NCBI GenBank assembly: GCA_020284085.1
Contig: JACEVL010000692.1
Location: forward strand, 225,001-289,000
Direction: 5' to 3'
DNA: 64,000 nucleotides
Origin: Aporrectodea caliginosa
Taxonomy: Eukaryota; Annelida; Clitellata; Crassiclitellata; Lumbricidae
Made by a program: the position numbers and the translations under genes. Shown here in pieces: positions 45,816 through 58,257 of the stretch. The notes beneath the pieces were generated by a model. That model did not search any database. It saw nothing but the letters and a program-made list of their open reading frames with translations, and was not told where the DNA came from. Numbering within the stretch: position 1 is the stretch's first letter; each line of letters opens with the position of its first letter.

Positions 45816-47107
45816 ATGTGTGCCATTCTAAATAAAACCCTTTCGCTACTCTATTGAATACAAGATATAAGGCCTTCAAAGAAAGGTCGACGTCAACGAC
45901 TCTTTTTGCCATAGAAAAGATGTCGTTAAACACGGTACACTTCTGCGTTTAATCTGCGGATAATACCTGACTCCCTGGAAGGTTTTAAAATTTGTTTTTT
46001 TGCGATTAGTCAAGGTCCACATGAACGGCCTCGAAAGAAAATTGGTTGCCTAAACAGCAGATTGTGAGTGATTCAGTTACACACCTTTAAAACGATATGG
46101 CCCTCGGTATAAAAGCGGTCAACCGCGTTTGGTAGTGAATTCTGTTCTCAATAACTTTAATGATGAAAGTAAGGTGACGTTGAAATCAACGGCTCTGACA
46201 GCCACAATAACTTATAACACTAAAAACTTCAAACTATTAAAATGGCCAGATGTAGGTTGTCTTGCCTTCAACCGTCCTCGAGTCGAGGAGTGACTTAACC
46301 ACGCTTCAGTCTCTTGTCTCTGTCGTTAACTGATAGAAACGTAGTTGAGTTGTAGTTTAGCTGACATGGATGAGTAACGAAACTACGAAGTATTGACTTA
46401 TTAATGTGGCGACTGCTCGTAATAACAAAGATGATCAGCGTCGCCCTCCTGCTTTACCCAGGTTAGTGACTGGCACTACCAGAGTATGAGCAGTGGCGGA
46501 GTTTTCAGGCTTCGGTTAGTTGCTGTTTACCGAAACTGTGTCGTAACAAATGATTAGCGTCGCCCTCCTGCTTTGCCCAGTCTTAGGACTGGCACTAACA
46601 GAGTTCGGGCAGTTGCGTTGTTTTCGTGCTTCGGACTTACACCGTGTGATTACAATGCAGCTGAGAGTTGCGTTGAAGCTCGCAAAGTAGCGTAAGAGAC
46701 TAATAACTGTTGTAAATGAAAACAGGCCCATATATAGCGTACTGTTTAACATTAAAAGAGGTGTTAAAAGTTCAGCAAAAAATTGAAGTACTACTAAATG
46801 TTTAACGATATATTGGGTTGCCATGTTTGCTGTCGTCAACCCTTCTTTACCTGTCAGAACCTAGAGTTCAAATTCAACTTTACATTATACGTTATGTTGT
46901 ATACGGAGATTTAGTTAATGAGGATTGTGTCTGCACAAACTGTTTATCGACGCCGTGTCATGAAAAAAAATAAGATTATGATACGATTTCGTTAGAAAAC
47001 CTTTAACTCCGCCACTGATCGTATACTCTGTCAGTGCCAGTCCCAAGCATAGACAAAGGAGGAGGGCGACGATAATGGTCTTTGTTACCACACAGTGGTC
47101 GTTAAAC

Positions 47108-47109
<2 letters not shown>

Positions 47110-47188
<79 letters not shown>
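47110..47188. repeat. (AC)n microsatellite
   Basis: About 38 dinucleotides with one GC interruption. The homologous site in the next array copy (54408-54532) is longer. Confidence 0.95.
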
Positions 47189-47193
<5 letters not shown>

Positions 47194-47959
47194 TGACGGT
47201 CTCCGCTCGCTGAACTCTTAGTGTTAATTAGACGTCAATGGATCTGAAAGCCATAAAATAACTCTAAGCAAGCGCAACAACTAAAATCGCGTTATGTTCA
47301 ACAGTCGTTGAGTCGAGGAGTGGCTATAGTAGGCTACACCACGGACAACAATATTCCATTCGCTTCTGTCTCTTGTCTCTCTCATTAGACTGATCGAATA
47401 ATTCAGTTGCAGTTTAGCTTACATGAATGAGTGAGATACTACAAAGTAGTCACTTTTTAGCGTATAGTGACTTTTGTAATCAAAATTATGTTTAGCGTAG
47501 CCTACCTGCTTTATCCAAGATTGAGACTGGCACTACCATAGTGGCGTAGTTTTCAGGTTTTGGTTGGTTGCTGTTTCAAACGCTGTGTCGTAACAAAGAC
47601 TTTAAACAAAACATAATATGTTCGAGATTAAACTGGCTCAGATATATAGCACAGTGTAAATTATTAAAAGAGGTGTTCAAATGTCAGGAAAGAAAACAAA
47701 ATACTACTAAATGTTTAACGATATCTTGGGGTAGTATGTCCGCTGGGGTCAACTTTTCTTTACCTGTTAGAACCCAGAGTTCAAATTCAACCTTACCTTA
47801 GTACCTATTATTGTAAGAAGATTATAGGAACTCAGGTTAGTGTCTGTTTGTTTTCCTTTTCACGACGCCGTGTCTTAACAAATATGATTAGCATCGCCCT
47901 CGTTCATTATATAACAGTTCTCTGGTATTCAACGATGTCGCCACGGTCGAATGATATTC

Positions 47960-48190
47960 TATTAACAGACCATAGAGATCCACAGTTAGAGTTTCACAAA
48001 CGTAGAGGCAATATATTTTACCTAGAGGTGAAGATTGGTAGTTGACTATTTACTTTTTCTAAATTGTGAATAACGGCATACTATTTAAATACAATTTCAA
48101 TAGGACCTTTTTATGACTATTTTAAATAGTGGCGTCAATAGTCATAGACTATTTAAATACTATTTAAATAGTATTTACTCTTTAAGTAGT
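47960..48190. repeat. Palindromic ATACTATTTAAATAGTAT block
   Basis: AAATACTATTTAAATAGTAT is a perfect palindrome, flanked by further TATTTAAAT words. The block is repeated at 55470-55560 in the next array copy. Confidence 0.8.
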
Positions 48191-48243
48191 ATCCAACACT
48201 GCCCCCTGCGTTCTCCCTTTTTCATGTTGAGACTATTTCGTTA

Positions 48244-48304
48244 GGGGAGGCCCGATAGCGCATTGGATAACATCTGGCGTAGAGAGCGATAGGTACCGAG
48301 TTCG
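48244..48304 (+). mobile_element. SINE head truncated at the duplication junction
   Basis: AGGCCCGATAGCGCATTGGA and GAGAGCGATAGGTACCGAG match the SINE at 24011. It stops inside the B-box, where F-box-gene sequence begins. Confidence 0.8.
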
Positions 48305-48955
48305 TCAAATTGCTTGTATGTACTGGAGCAAAACGAGGAATTGGAGTGCTCTTCAATCTTACGCATTGCGAGGGATGAAGAACACCAGTTTAAAGTGCAA
48401 ACATGGATTTATGATCTAAGATATACAAGTTATTATATATGCGTATCGCAAAACGGCAGCTTAATAATCACTTCAAGACCAGGAGAAATGGTAAGCATAT
48501 ATAGTCCGAACAACGGTTTCTTGCTTCATGAAATACAGCTGTCTCCAATTATCTCTGGGTTCATATTTGTTACAACTGTCATTCAAAAAGTAAATGGAAA
48601 CCTTGTATTAGCTTTTGTCAATGCACAATTTAAAACGGTTTTAACTGAGATCAGTACCGATGGGATTATTGAACGGCAATATAACTACTCACCAAGTGGA
48701 GTGATTTCTGTGAATTTTGTGGATACTTCCGGTAGAATTCTGATAAATGATCGGGAATATGGAAAGTGGAAAATGTTAGATTCTGAGCTGAATTTCTTGG
48801 ATTTTACCGGTCCGCAGCCAAACCAGGATGGAAACGATTTCAATGATTTCCAAAGTTTGAGCTACAACAGCTCGAGGAATGAGGTAGTGGGTATTCATGC
48901 AACTAATGATTATACCAGTAGTGTTCTAACCATCTTCCGTTTAAGTGAAGAATAG
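48305..48955 (+). pseudogene. Partial duplicate of the F-box/propeller gene (last exon)
   Basis: Covers about the last 215 codons of the last exon of the gene at 31117-35502 (counterpart 34852-35502) with the same stop and 3' flank. The F-box exons, the start of the propeller and the splice acceptor are missing. An ATG at 48314 gives 213 open codons by chance. Compared with the source it carries about seven amino-acid changes (for example NFADTSG to NFVDTSG, REHG to REYG) but few silent ones, suggesting loss of constraint. No promoter is apparent except the SINE head just upstream. Confidence 0.8.
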
Positions 48956-49304
48956 AACCACTCTAAAGAATGCTAACGATGAGGACAATTGAACTTAAAT
49001 AGCGTTGACATCTCTTGCAGTTACTGTCGTTTCGTTGCTACTATAGACTACATCTAATTTAAACCGTTGAAAAAACTATTACCTTTTAAATATAACTTGT
49101 TTATTCGTTTACGCAATTCGTGTAATTAACAAGGCAATTTGTTTTTCTTTGTTTCGTGCAATTCATAAAAAAAAGTTCTGCTCTTATGTATACACGGATC
49201 TGTTTAATAGTTAGAAAGTTCTTTAGCGTAAAGGAGTTTTTTGACCATAACCTAATTTCTTGTTTTATCACAGCCATCTTCACCATCCACTGACAGCTCT
49301 ATGT

Positions 49305-49515
<211 letters not shown>

Positions 49516-49699
49516 TAAGACAATTTATAAATTTCAAGATAATGTCAGTAGATGCACCGTAAATGCGCTTATTAAGCAGTTTATAATAAGACAACATAAA
49601 CATCTTTCAACACATTTCTACGACCATCCACCGATATATCTTAGGATCCCGAAGCGCAACAGGCATAAGAAGAACATCTGATACCGTTGGACCAGATGC

Positions 49700-50085
49700 T
49701 GCTATTTATAAACGTCATTGCTCTCGACCTGCAGGCTTTCCCTCCATGCTACATCGTAACTCTCGGCGGCACGCAGTAACTGAGACCGTCACCGATTATA
49801 CCAGCACTATCGTCCGCCAGGTACGAAGGTGCGAGTCCTATGCAGACACTGGTTACTTGGTTGTTCCGCGGGTGCGTACTTCTACGGCCCAGTCTATAGG
49901 AGTTTCGCTATTGTTGGTCCCAATAGCTGGAACCAGTTTACCTCAGGACTGACCTTTTTTCTATTTCTTTTGACCAGTTCCGCAAGCGCCTGAAAACATC
50001 CCTTTACCAGTGAAGAGACTGGCTCGGGTCGGGAGTGCCTCTGTTTTGAGTGGCGCTATATAAATGCTTGATTACGATTACGATT
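49700..50085 (+). mobile_element. L2-like LINE 3' fragment
   Basis: Encodes pieces of the terminal block (RRCESYADTGYLVVPRVRTS) and ends GGCGCTATATAAATGCTTGA with an (ATTACG)n tail. It is the less rearranged counterpart of 36320-36800. Confidence 0.75.
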
Positions 50086-50599
50086 ACTTATAAACCATCG
50101 TGACCAGCTTAAACACTACAAAAAAATACTATAAAATATTTAGGCTGGAGAATGGAGGCGACACTAATTATCTTTGTTATGAAACAGTGTCGTTAAACAG
50201 CAACTATCCAACTAATAACACGTGTACATTATCCAAAACAATCTTAGCCATAAACATAAGGACATTGCCATCTGACGACGAAGAAATGAACAAGGGGTAA
50301 ATGACCATCTACTGCAGTGAAACGCAGTTATATATAGGATGGATGGCAGGCGTTTAAAAGGTGTGCAACGTCGTTGACGTCGACATCAGAATTACCAAAG
50401 ATAACCCAGTCGTATACTATACAGTTGTTGTATAACTCCATTGTTTAACGACATTCACGACACCTTTTGAATTAAAGTCCACATTACTATATAATGAGCA
50501 TTCTGGTAAAACGCTAACAGTTTATCACAATCCTTTGCATATGTCTGCGTGCATGATAATATAGATATAAATACGACGGCAACATAAGACACTGCCATC

Positions 50600-51225
50600 T
50601 GGAATCATTCATTCATTCATTCATTCAAAACTAGAATTTATATAGCGCCTCTTCAAGGGAAAACTATCAGGCCAAATAAGATCATTTTTAGTTGAGAGAG
50701 GAATGATCAGGAGGGGTTCTAGGAAGAGGAGTGTCAGAGGGAGGCCATTCCAGGTCGAGGGGCTAATCTAGAGAAAGCACACCTGGTGGAACGAGCAACA
50801 GGGACAGAAAGAAGACCCTTTCAGCTGAACGGAGGGAGCGCGAGCCTCGAACACTAAAGGTGGGGCTACAAATCAATAAGGTTTCAGACCCAGCAGGCAT
50901 GCAAACAAGGCAGTACCCTATATTCGATAGTACATGCCTAAGCGGGAGCCAGTGAAGAATGTCGCGCATATAGCTGGAGAGGTGGTCGAATTTGGGTATG
51001 CGGCCAATAAGGCGGGCTGCAGAGCGCAAGACGCGAACCAACAGCTCAGTCGGGTAGCCGGGAGGCCAACATAGAGAGATCCAGCAGAAGTCAAGTCTGA
51101 TAGTGACAAAAGAATGGACAAGAGTAGCAGTAGTGGTAGGACTTAGCGAGCGAGCGATAGTGCGTAGTTGGCGCAGTTGATAGTAACAAGCACGGCTGAG
51201 AGAGTGAAGGTGAGGAGCAAGTACT
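50600..51225 (-). mobile_element. L2-like LINE 3' fragment with (ATTC)n tail
   Basis: The minus strand encodes LRSAARLIGRIPKFDHLSSY, then MRDILHWLPLR, then RGSRSLRS in shifted frames. The 3' end at 50640 reads AATTTATATAGCGCCTCTTC next to ATTCATTC. Confidence 0.8.
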
Positions 51226-51830
51226 AAGGAAATTTTCCAAGAATAGAATACTTTAAAATATATATGAAAAATACTATTATAATATATATATATATATATT
51301 ATATATATATGGCCTACTTTCGAATATTATTGTCGTTATCGCCTTTTTTGATGTCATACGATGATGTTCATCCTCGTCGTATGGCATCAAAGACTGCTGA
51401 CGACAATACAGCAATTTATATTATACAATGAAAAGGATAAACTTAGAGCATCCAAAAGGTAGGCCTACCATTTAAAGGTGTAAAAGCAAAACGAGGGGTT
51501 GAATTTTCGACCGGTACTCCAGATATAGGCTACGATGCTCTCGGTATCTTTCCCGCTGCTGTTCACTTCGTCTCCTGTTGTCGCATAATTCTTTACCCAT
51601 TTACCCCGAGGTTTCCGTACTTTACCAGAATTTAGTAACCTATACAATATACATACCTGGACCGGTAACGCAGTATACGGTACATGACTATACCGCTGCA
51701 GTTGAAACATAAGCAGACAAGAAAATAAAGGAAACTTCAAGACAAAACCATTTAAACCCAATTAAAGAGACGAGAAATCTTAAGATCTTCTATGTGTATA
51801 CCCTATACCATTCAAAGTGAAATTTTTCCG
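51226..51830. other. No gene; (TA)n near 51275-51312
   Basis: Includes sequence related to 42040-42200 (GACCGGTACTCCAGATA, ATCCAAAAGGTA). The open frame at 51465-51761 is unsupported. Confidence 0.35.
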
Positions 51831-52181
51831 CTTCTCTACTGAATGCAAGGTATGAGGTCTTAAAGAAAGGTCGAAGTCAACGACTTGACAGCCATGGGAA
51901 AGATGCCGTTAAACACGATATATGGAGTTTAACCTTTGGATATATATCTGCCTCCCTGGAAGGTTTTTAAGTTTGTATTTTGCGATTACTCAAGGTCGAG
52001 ATGAACGGCCTCGACAGAAAATGGGTTGCCTAAATAGTAGATAATGAGTGAGTGATTCAGTTACAGACCTTTAAAACTGTCTGCCGTCGATGTAAAAACT
52101 GTCAACCGCATATGGTAGTCAATTCTGAACGGGACAACTATTAATAATAAAATACACGTAAAAACAAAGTTTTTTACTATA

Positions 52182-52532
52182 TCCATCTAGTATCCTATAA
52201 TGCGTCGCAGTTATACAAATATATAGTCCGCGTTCATTTTACGACTGCGCCAATCACAACCCTGGCCAATGACAACGCTGCGTATCGGAGAAAGAGGATT
52301 CCCCGATTCGACAAGTTGAGTCCCCGATTCTATAAGCTAGCCTTTTTTTGGGGAGCTGAAATTTTGATATAATGAAGTGTCTGCGAGGGCGAGTCTATGC
52401 CAAGTTTCATGACGATTGAATGATTGTAAGTGATCGAATTAGTCGTCGCAAGATTTGACTTTTTAGCCTGTGGCTCAAGCAATCAAGCAAGCAATCAAGC
52501 AAGCAAGATTTCCGCAAGTTAAACTAGATGGA
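52182..52532. mobile_element. Possible TA-flanked MITE (351 bp)
   Basis: TCCATCTAGT at the left and ACTAGATGGA at the right form a 10-bp terminal inverted repeat, each flanked by TA, the target of Tc1/mariner elements. It interrupts the array unit before GGTCACGTCGACGTGAACGG. An (AAGC/AATC)n stretch lies at 52480-52510. Confidence 0.45.
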
Positions 52533-52867
52533 TAAAAATAAGGTCACGTCGACGTGAACGGCTTTGAGAGCCACAATAAAATAATTATAACACTAAACAC
52601 TAAACATCTATTAAAGTCTTAAAATCGCCAGATGTATATAGGTTGTGTTCAACCGCCTTCGAGTCGAGGATTGACTTAACAACGCTTCTGTCTCTTGTCT
52701 CTTACGCTTACTATCAAAAGATAGTTGAGTTGTAGTTTAGCTGACATGGATGAGTAACTATACTACAAAGTAGTGACTTATTAATGTGATAACATTTCGT
52801 AATAAGAAACATGATGAGCGTCGCCCTCCTGCTTTTTTCAAGTTAGTGACTACTGACTCGCACTACT

Positions 52868-53018
52868 GGAGCAATAGTTTGAGTTGTCTCCCGGTCTGTT
52901 TTGGAAGGAGTTTTTTGAATTTTGTATTTTTGTATTTCTGTTCTAGTCTTTGCTAAGTTTGCTTAGTTCTCTGTTCTGCTTTGTGCGAAATAAAGTATAT
53001 ATATATATATATATATAC
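52868..53018 (+). mobile_element. Short retroposon with AATAAAG(TA)n tail inserted in R100
   Basis: It splits R100 between GGCACTAC and CAGAGTATGA. ACTAC is present on both sides. The insert ends GCGAAATAAAGTATATATAT. No tRNA boxes seen. Confidence 0.6.
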
Positions 53019-53256
53019 TACCAGAGTATGAGCAGTGGCGAAGTTTTCAGGCTCGGGTTAGTTGCTGTTTACCGAAACTGTGTCGTAACAAATGATTAGC
53101 GTCGCCCTCCTGCTTTGTACAGCCTTAGGACTGGCACTACCAGAGTTCGGGCAGTTGCGTGGTTTTCATGCTTCGGACTTACACCGTATGATAACAATGC
53201 AGATGCTGAGTTGCGTTGAAGCTCGCATCACGCATAATGGACTAATTGCTGTTGGG

Positions 53257-54002
53257 ATGGATCCACAGTTTAACGGCAGCTTATGACAACATAGGGGGGA
53301 GAATGGGGTGGTATGCGTCTCTAAAAGCCTCTACCACCCAAATGCCCACTACGCCACCTTCACGCGGTACCCCTGTTGGAAACAGAGTGCGTGGTGGACG
53401 ACCGAGCCCTCGCCGGTATATGCGAGCCCAGAGACAAGGAGTCGGAAGGACGGACGATGAAGGACATCGACGCTCGGAGATGGTGTCTCGTTAAAAACAC
53501 CGAGAGGAAGGCAACGGAAAACCACCTCTCTAATTTCCCAAGAAACACTGACAATGACGATAGATAACCATCAGGAAAGAGGATATGAAGAAATTAGAGG
53601 CTTTTGAAATGTGGATTTGGAGAAGGATGGAGAAGGTGAGCTGGACGGAGCATATATCGAATGAGGAGGTCCTACAAATGGTTGATGAAAAGCGATCGCT
53701 AATAACAACAATAAGAGAAAGACAGAAGAACTGGGTGGGGCACGTATTAAGAGGAGACTCCCTCCTGAAAGAAATCATAGAAGGGAGAATGGAAGGGAAA
53801 AGAGGGAGAGGAAGACCGAGGCAGATGATGCTGGGATGGATGACCGACGGATACAGCGAACTAAAGGAAAAAGCACAGCACAGAGAAGAGTGGCGTCATT
53901 GGAAGTTGGAACCTGCCGAAGGGCAGAGAACTTAAAGAAGAAAGAATGACAACATAGGCCGTTTCCGCCGACAAAGATTAGTTTTTGGCATATTACAGCT
54001 CT
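53257..54002 (+). repeat. R85 repeat split by a LINE insertion
   Basis: The left part (53257-53295) and right part (53946-54002) together form one R85 copy; ATGACAACATAGG is present at both junctions. Confidence 0.9.
53296..53945 (+). mobile_element. 5'-truncated LINE insertion (650 bp) with 13-bp target duplication
   Basis: The insert is bounded by ATGACAACATAGG at 53283-53295 and 53946-53958. Its 3' end is A/G-rich (AAAGAAGAAAGA). A 116-residue frame (53585-53935) encodes the terminal region of a LINE protein: [35 protein letters not shown] and [13 protein letters not shown]. The open frame and clean duplications imply a young insertion. Confidence 0.9.
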
Positions 54003-54407
54003 TAATTGCTGTTAGAAATGAAAACAGGCTTATATAGCCTACTGTTCAATATTAAAAGAGGTGTTGAAAGTTCAGCAAAGAATTGAAGTTCTACTAAATG
54101 TTTAGCGGTATCTTGGGGTTGCCATAACCGCTGTCGTCGACCCTTCTTTACTTGTCAGAACCTAGAGTTCAAATTCAACTTTACATTACACGTTATGTTG
54201 TATGAAAATTTAGTTAATGAGGATTGTGTCTTCGCAATCACTGTTTAACGACGCCGTGTCATGAAACAGATAAGATTATGAGAGGATTTCGTTAGACTCC
54301 TTTAACTCCGCCACTGATCGTACTCGGTCAGTGCCAGTCCCAAGCGTGGATGAAGGAGTAGGGCGCCGCTAATGGTCTTTGTCACCACAGAGTGGTCGTT
54401 AAACAGT

Positions 54408-54532
<125 letters not shown>

Positions 54533-55825
54533 TTGACGGTCTCCGCTCGCTGAACTCTTAATGTTAAATTGTTAATTAGACGTTAATGGATCTGAAAGCC
54601 ATAAAATAACTCTATAGCAAGCGCAACAACTAAAATCGCGTTATGTTCAACAGTCGTTGAGTCGAGGAGTGGCTATAGTAGGCTACACCACGAACAACAA
54701 TGTTCCATTCGCTTCTGTCTCTTGTCTCTCTCATTAGGCTGATCGAATTATTCAGTTGCAGTTTAGCTTACATGAATCAGTGCGATACTACAAAGTAGTC
54801 ACTTTTTAGCGTATAGTGACTTTTGTAATAAAAATTATGCTTAGCGTCGCCTACCTGCTTTATCCAAGCTTGAGACTGGCACTACCATAGTGGCGTTACG
54901 ATAGTGGCGTAGTTTTCAGGCTTTGGTTGGTTGCTGTTTCAAACGCTGTGTCGTAACAAAGACTTTAAACAAAATCTAATATGTTCGAGATTAAACTGGC
55001 TCAGATATATAGCAAAGTGTAAATTATTAAAAGAGGTGTTCAAATATCAGGAAAGAAAACAAATACTACTAAATGTTTAATGATATCTTGGGGGTAATAA
55101 TGTCCGCTGAGGTCAACTTTTCTTTACCTGTTAGAACCCATAGTTCAAATTCAACCTTACCTTAGTACCTATATTGTAAGAAGATAATTAAAGGAACTGA
55201 GGTTAGTGTCTGTGTGTTTTCCTTTTCACGACTCCCTGTCTTAACAAATAATTATATGATTAGCTTCGCCCTCGTTCATTATATAACTTCTCTGGTATTC
55301 AACGATGTCGCCACGGTCGAATGATATTCTATTAATAGACCATAGAGATCCACCGTTAGAGTTCACAAACGTAGAGGCAATATACATGTATTTTACCTAG
55401 AGGTAAAGATTGGTAGTTGACTATTTACTTTTTCTAAATTGTGAATAGCGGCATACCATTTAAATACAATTTCAATAGGACCTTTTTTTGACTATTTTAT
55501 ATAGTGGCGTCAATAGTCATAAACTATTTAAATACTATTTAAATAGTATTTACTCTTTAAGTAGTATCTAACACTGCCTCCCTGCGTTCTCCCTCTTTCA
55601 TTTGAGAGACTTTTTTGTTAGACACCTTTAAAACGGTGTGTTCTGAAGCTATAATAATGGTCAATTGGGTTCAATCGCCAGCTTAGAGCTAAACGCTAAA
55701 GGAAAGTAAGGCACTTTCGACGTCAACGGCTTTGAAAGCTGCAAGATAACTCAACGAAACTGCAACTGTTGCAATCGCCAGTTCTAGGCTGTCTTGTCTT
55801 CAACTAAACTGTCCTCGAGTCGAAG

Positions 55826-56030
55826 AAAGTAAGTAAGTAAGTGTGTTCTTTATTAAACGCTGGCAAACGCACGGCGCTGTACATACAAAGTTATACAAAG
55901 TTATCAAATAGTATATATCGGAAAAGTTAGTAAATAGTAAACTAAAAAACACTATGGCCTAGCTGTACAACATCCCAGCCAGGAAACCGCGCCTGGTGAG
56001 GGAATCAAATCTAGAAAGAACACGGTTATC
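55826..56030 (-). mobile_element. SINE or small LINE 3' end with (ACTT)n tail
   Basis: On the minus strand GTACAGCGCCGTGCGTTTGC, CAGCGTTTAATAAAG and (ACTT)n match the tails at 30795 and 41110. It truncates the last array unit at 55825. Confidence 0.65.
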
Positions 56031-56039
56031 CAGGCTTGG

Positions 56040-56290
56040 GACTGGCACTGTCAGAATGTGAACAGTGGCGGAGTCATATGACGACGTTAAACCTTGGAGT
56101 AAAGAAATAAAATTTGGAAATAGATATCCAAACCGTTGTCAGTCTCTGCTTGTAGCCAAGTGGTTAAAACTCCGCCACAACCCTAAATGTGGTAGCGCCA
56201 GTCCAAAGCCTGGAGAAAGGAGGAGGTCGACGCTTATCATTACTGTTATGACATAGTGTCTACAAACAGCAAAAAACAACCATTAATTAG
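56040..56290 (-). repeat. R100 copies in both orientations
   Basis: ATCCAGGCTTGGGACTGGCA at 56030-56085 (plus) faces its complement AACTCCGCCACAACCC...GCCAGTCCAAAGCCTGG at 56165-56235. Confidence 0.65.
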
Positions 56291-56425
56291 AGCGCTCGCC
56301 TTTAACGCGGATAGTAAGGGTTCGAGCCTCCTTCTCTGAAACCACTACTGTGAAGGGATTTTCAACACCATCGATGAAGCTTCGGCATTAGAAAAATGGT
56401 GCTCAATAAACGCATACTATTTTTT
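56280..56425 (+). mobile_element. tRNA-like SINE fragment
   Basis: TTAGAGCGCTCGCC and GGGTTCGAGCCTCC (B-box), then ATGGTGCTCAATAAACGC. The A-box is incomplete. Confidence 0.5.
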
Positions 56426-56639
56426 CCTTAGACACCTTTGAAAACGTTTTATCTAATGCCATAAAGACACCACGCGTCAAAGTTTTGTCAATTATTCCAT
56501 TAATTTTGCAATGACGTTGTAAGAGGAGAGCGTGATTTCGGACACTCTTATGATTTTATGGAAGCAGTTTTCTGAGACAAATTTTGCACATGTAATGGTC
56601 CGAAACACGAAGAATTCATCGAAACTTTTAGCTTGACTG

Positions 56640-57309
56640 CAGAGGCGGCACAACCTATTAGGCACGCAGGCACAGTGCCTACTGAAAATACGGTTCCATA
56701 AGGCACGCTCCACTGCGTGCCTACCTATTTATGCGTACCTGCTTTGTTATATTTATGATTTATGATTATTTATTATGTCTGGAAACATTTTCAGTCTTAT
56801 GTCAAATTCGTGAGAAGAGCATGAAATGCGTTTCTCCTGAATGTGTTGTTCGCGATAATCGACGCGATTCCTCTCGGTAGGAGCGCTAGTATGCTTTTGA
56901 CCGTTGACGCAAGTTTTGCGAAGCCTTGTTTTATGTATTATCCTTGCTTTGTAGCTGTCGTCATGCCGGAAGTACTATTACTTCTATCATGTCCGCTGCA
57001 ATGGCTGCATAATTATGTCACTGAGCGAGAAATTATTATCATATTCAGTTTAGCATTAGATACATTGAAGTTTGAGTTTTCAGAGAACGACTACCGTCGG
57101 AGCGTCTTCATTGATTAATGTGTTCCTAGATTTCACGCAAATTGAGGGATGAGCCGGTATGACGGTGTTCACTGTTCATTAGTGACTACTGACTAGTCAG
57201 GTACTGTCAGTAAGCACTATTAGACTATGACAAATATTCTCTTACTTTAATAGTAAGCACCCATTTCCCTCCGTGCCTACCTAATTTTGAACTGGTTGTG
57301 CCGCCCCTG
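56640..57309. mobile_element. hAT-type MITE (670 bp) with 8-bp target duplication
   Basis: The left end is CAGAGGCGGCACAACC and the right end is the complement of CAGGGGCGGCACAACC (15 of 16 match). CTTGACTG lies on both sides (56632-56639 and 57310-57317). TAGGCACG words occur near both ends. A 91-residue open frame inside (56843-57118) has no transposase motif. Confidence 0.92.
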
Positions 57310-57344
57310 CTTGACTGTGTAGTTATGAACAAGATATTGGTCGT

Positions 57345-57480
57345 AATCGTAATCGTAATCTCCAAACTTCTAAAGCGCCACTCAAAAGCCAAGGGCAGGG
57401 CACCAGCTTATTCACGAGCGCTGGTCAGTTTCTGTTAAACGATAATGTTCATTAGACAGAAGCGCTTAATAAATGCAAAA
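57345..57480 (-). mobile_element. L2-tailed element end with (ATTACG)n
   Basis: The complement reads CGTGAATAAGCTGGTGCCC, GAGTGGCGCTTTAGAAG and (ATTACG)n, matching 62935-63013 on the plus strand. Confidence 0.7.
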
Positions 57481-57489
57481 TAAAGTTAA

Positions 57490-57800
57490 AAAATAAAATA
57501 AATGGAATCTCCGGTGATTGACTGTTTCCCTTTTCCTTCCTCGTTCGTGTCTGTCCGTTAATCTTCGTTCCTAACCGGAATTAGACGGATTCATCCGCTG
57601 GGACGTTCAATCTTCTCCAGTCAGTCGTCGGGATCCGTTGAATGGAAAGACCGCGAAGACTCTGTTACTATAGAATGCAAAACGTTGCTACTAAACTGCT
57701 GTAGAACCTGATTTGATTAAATTGGATTATCGCTAATCTTCCATCGGTCAATAAGGCGCCCAGACAAGATGCACTGCCTCAATTGCTAATCTAGAACCTC
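57490..57800 (+). repeat. R330 repeat, copy 2
   Basis: Close match to 27375-27725; lacks an 11-bp GCATCTCAGCC segment present in copy 1. Confidence 0.85.
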
Positions 57801-57954
57801 TGGATCCTATCAGTCTTTGGGCTTCTATACCGCAACTGTGGTAAAGAACAGCCCATGATGTTAATTAATAGGTCCCGGCGTTTCCATAGCCAGTGGGTTG
57901 AAGTTGAACATGTATGTATGTGCCCAGTAGCGCATTATAGTTTTGGCTCTTTCT

Positions 57955-58131
57955 ATCTTTATCATCATCAGCATCATCATCATCATCCTCGTCTTCGTCG
58001 TCGTCATCATCATCATCATCCTCGTCTTCGTCTTCGTCGTCGTCATCATCATCATCATCATCCTCGTCTTCGTCTTCGTCGTCGTCATCATCATCATCAT
58101 CATCATCATCGTCATGATCGTGATCATCATT

Positions 58132-58181
<50 letters not shown>

Positions 58182-58210
58182 CGTCTTCGTCGTCGTCGTC
58201 GTCGTCGTCG

Positions 58211-58244
<34 letters not shown>

Positions 58245-58250
58245 AAATGT
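57955..58250. repeat. Higher-order triplet array, (TCA)n with TCCTCGTCTTCGTCGTCG blocks
   Basis: A CCTCGTCTTCGTCGTCGTCA block is repeated four times between (TCA)n runs at roughly 60-bp spacing at first. All three frames are open in both directions only because of composition. Confidence 0.9.
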
Positions 58251-58257
58251 CGTCATC

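Noticed and set aside
44444..48045. Several 60-107-residue open frames within the array
   Set aside because: None is conserved between array copies, so they are chance frames in repeats.
56843..57118. 91-residue open frame inside the hAT MITE
   Set aside because: No transposase motif; composition like surrounding noncoding DNA.
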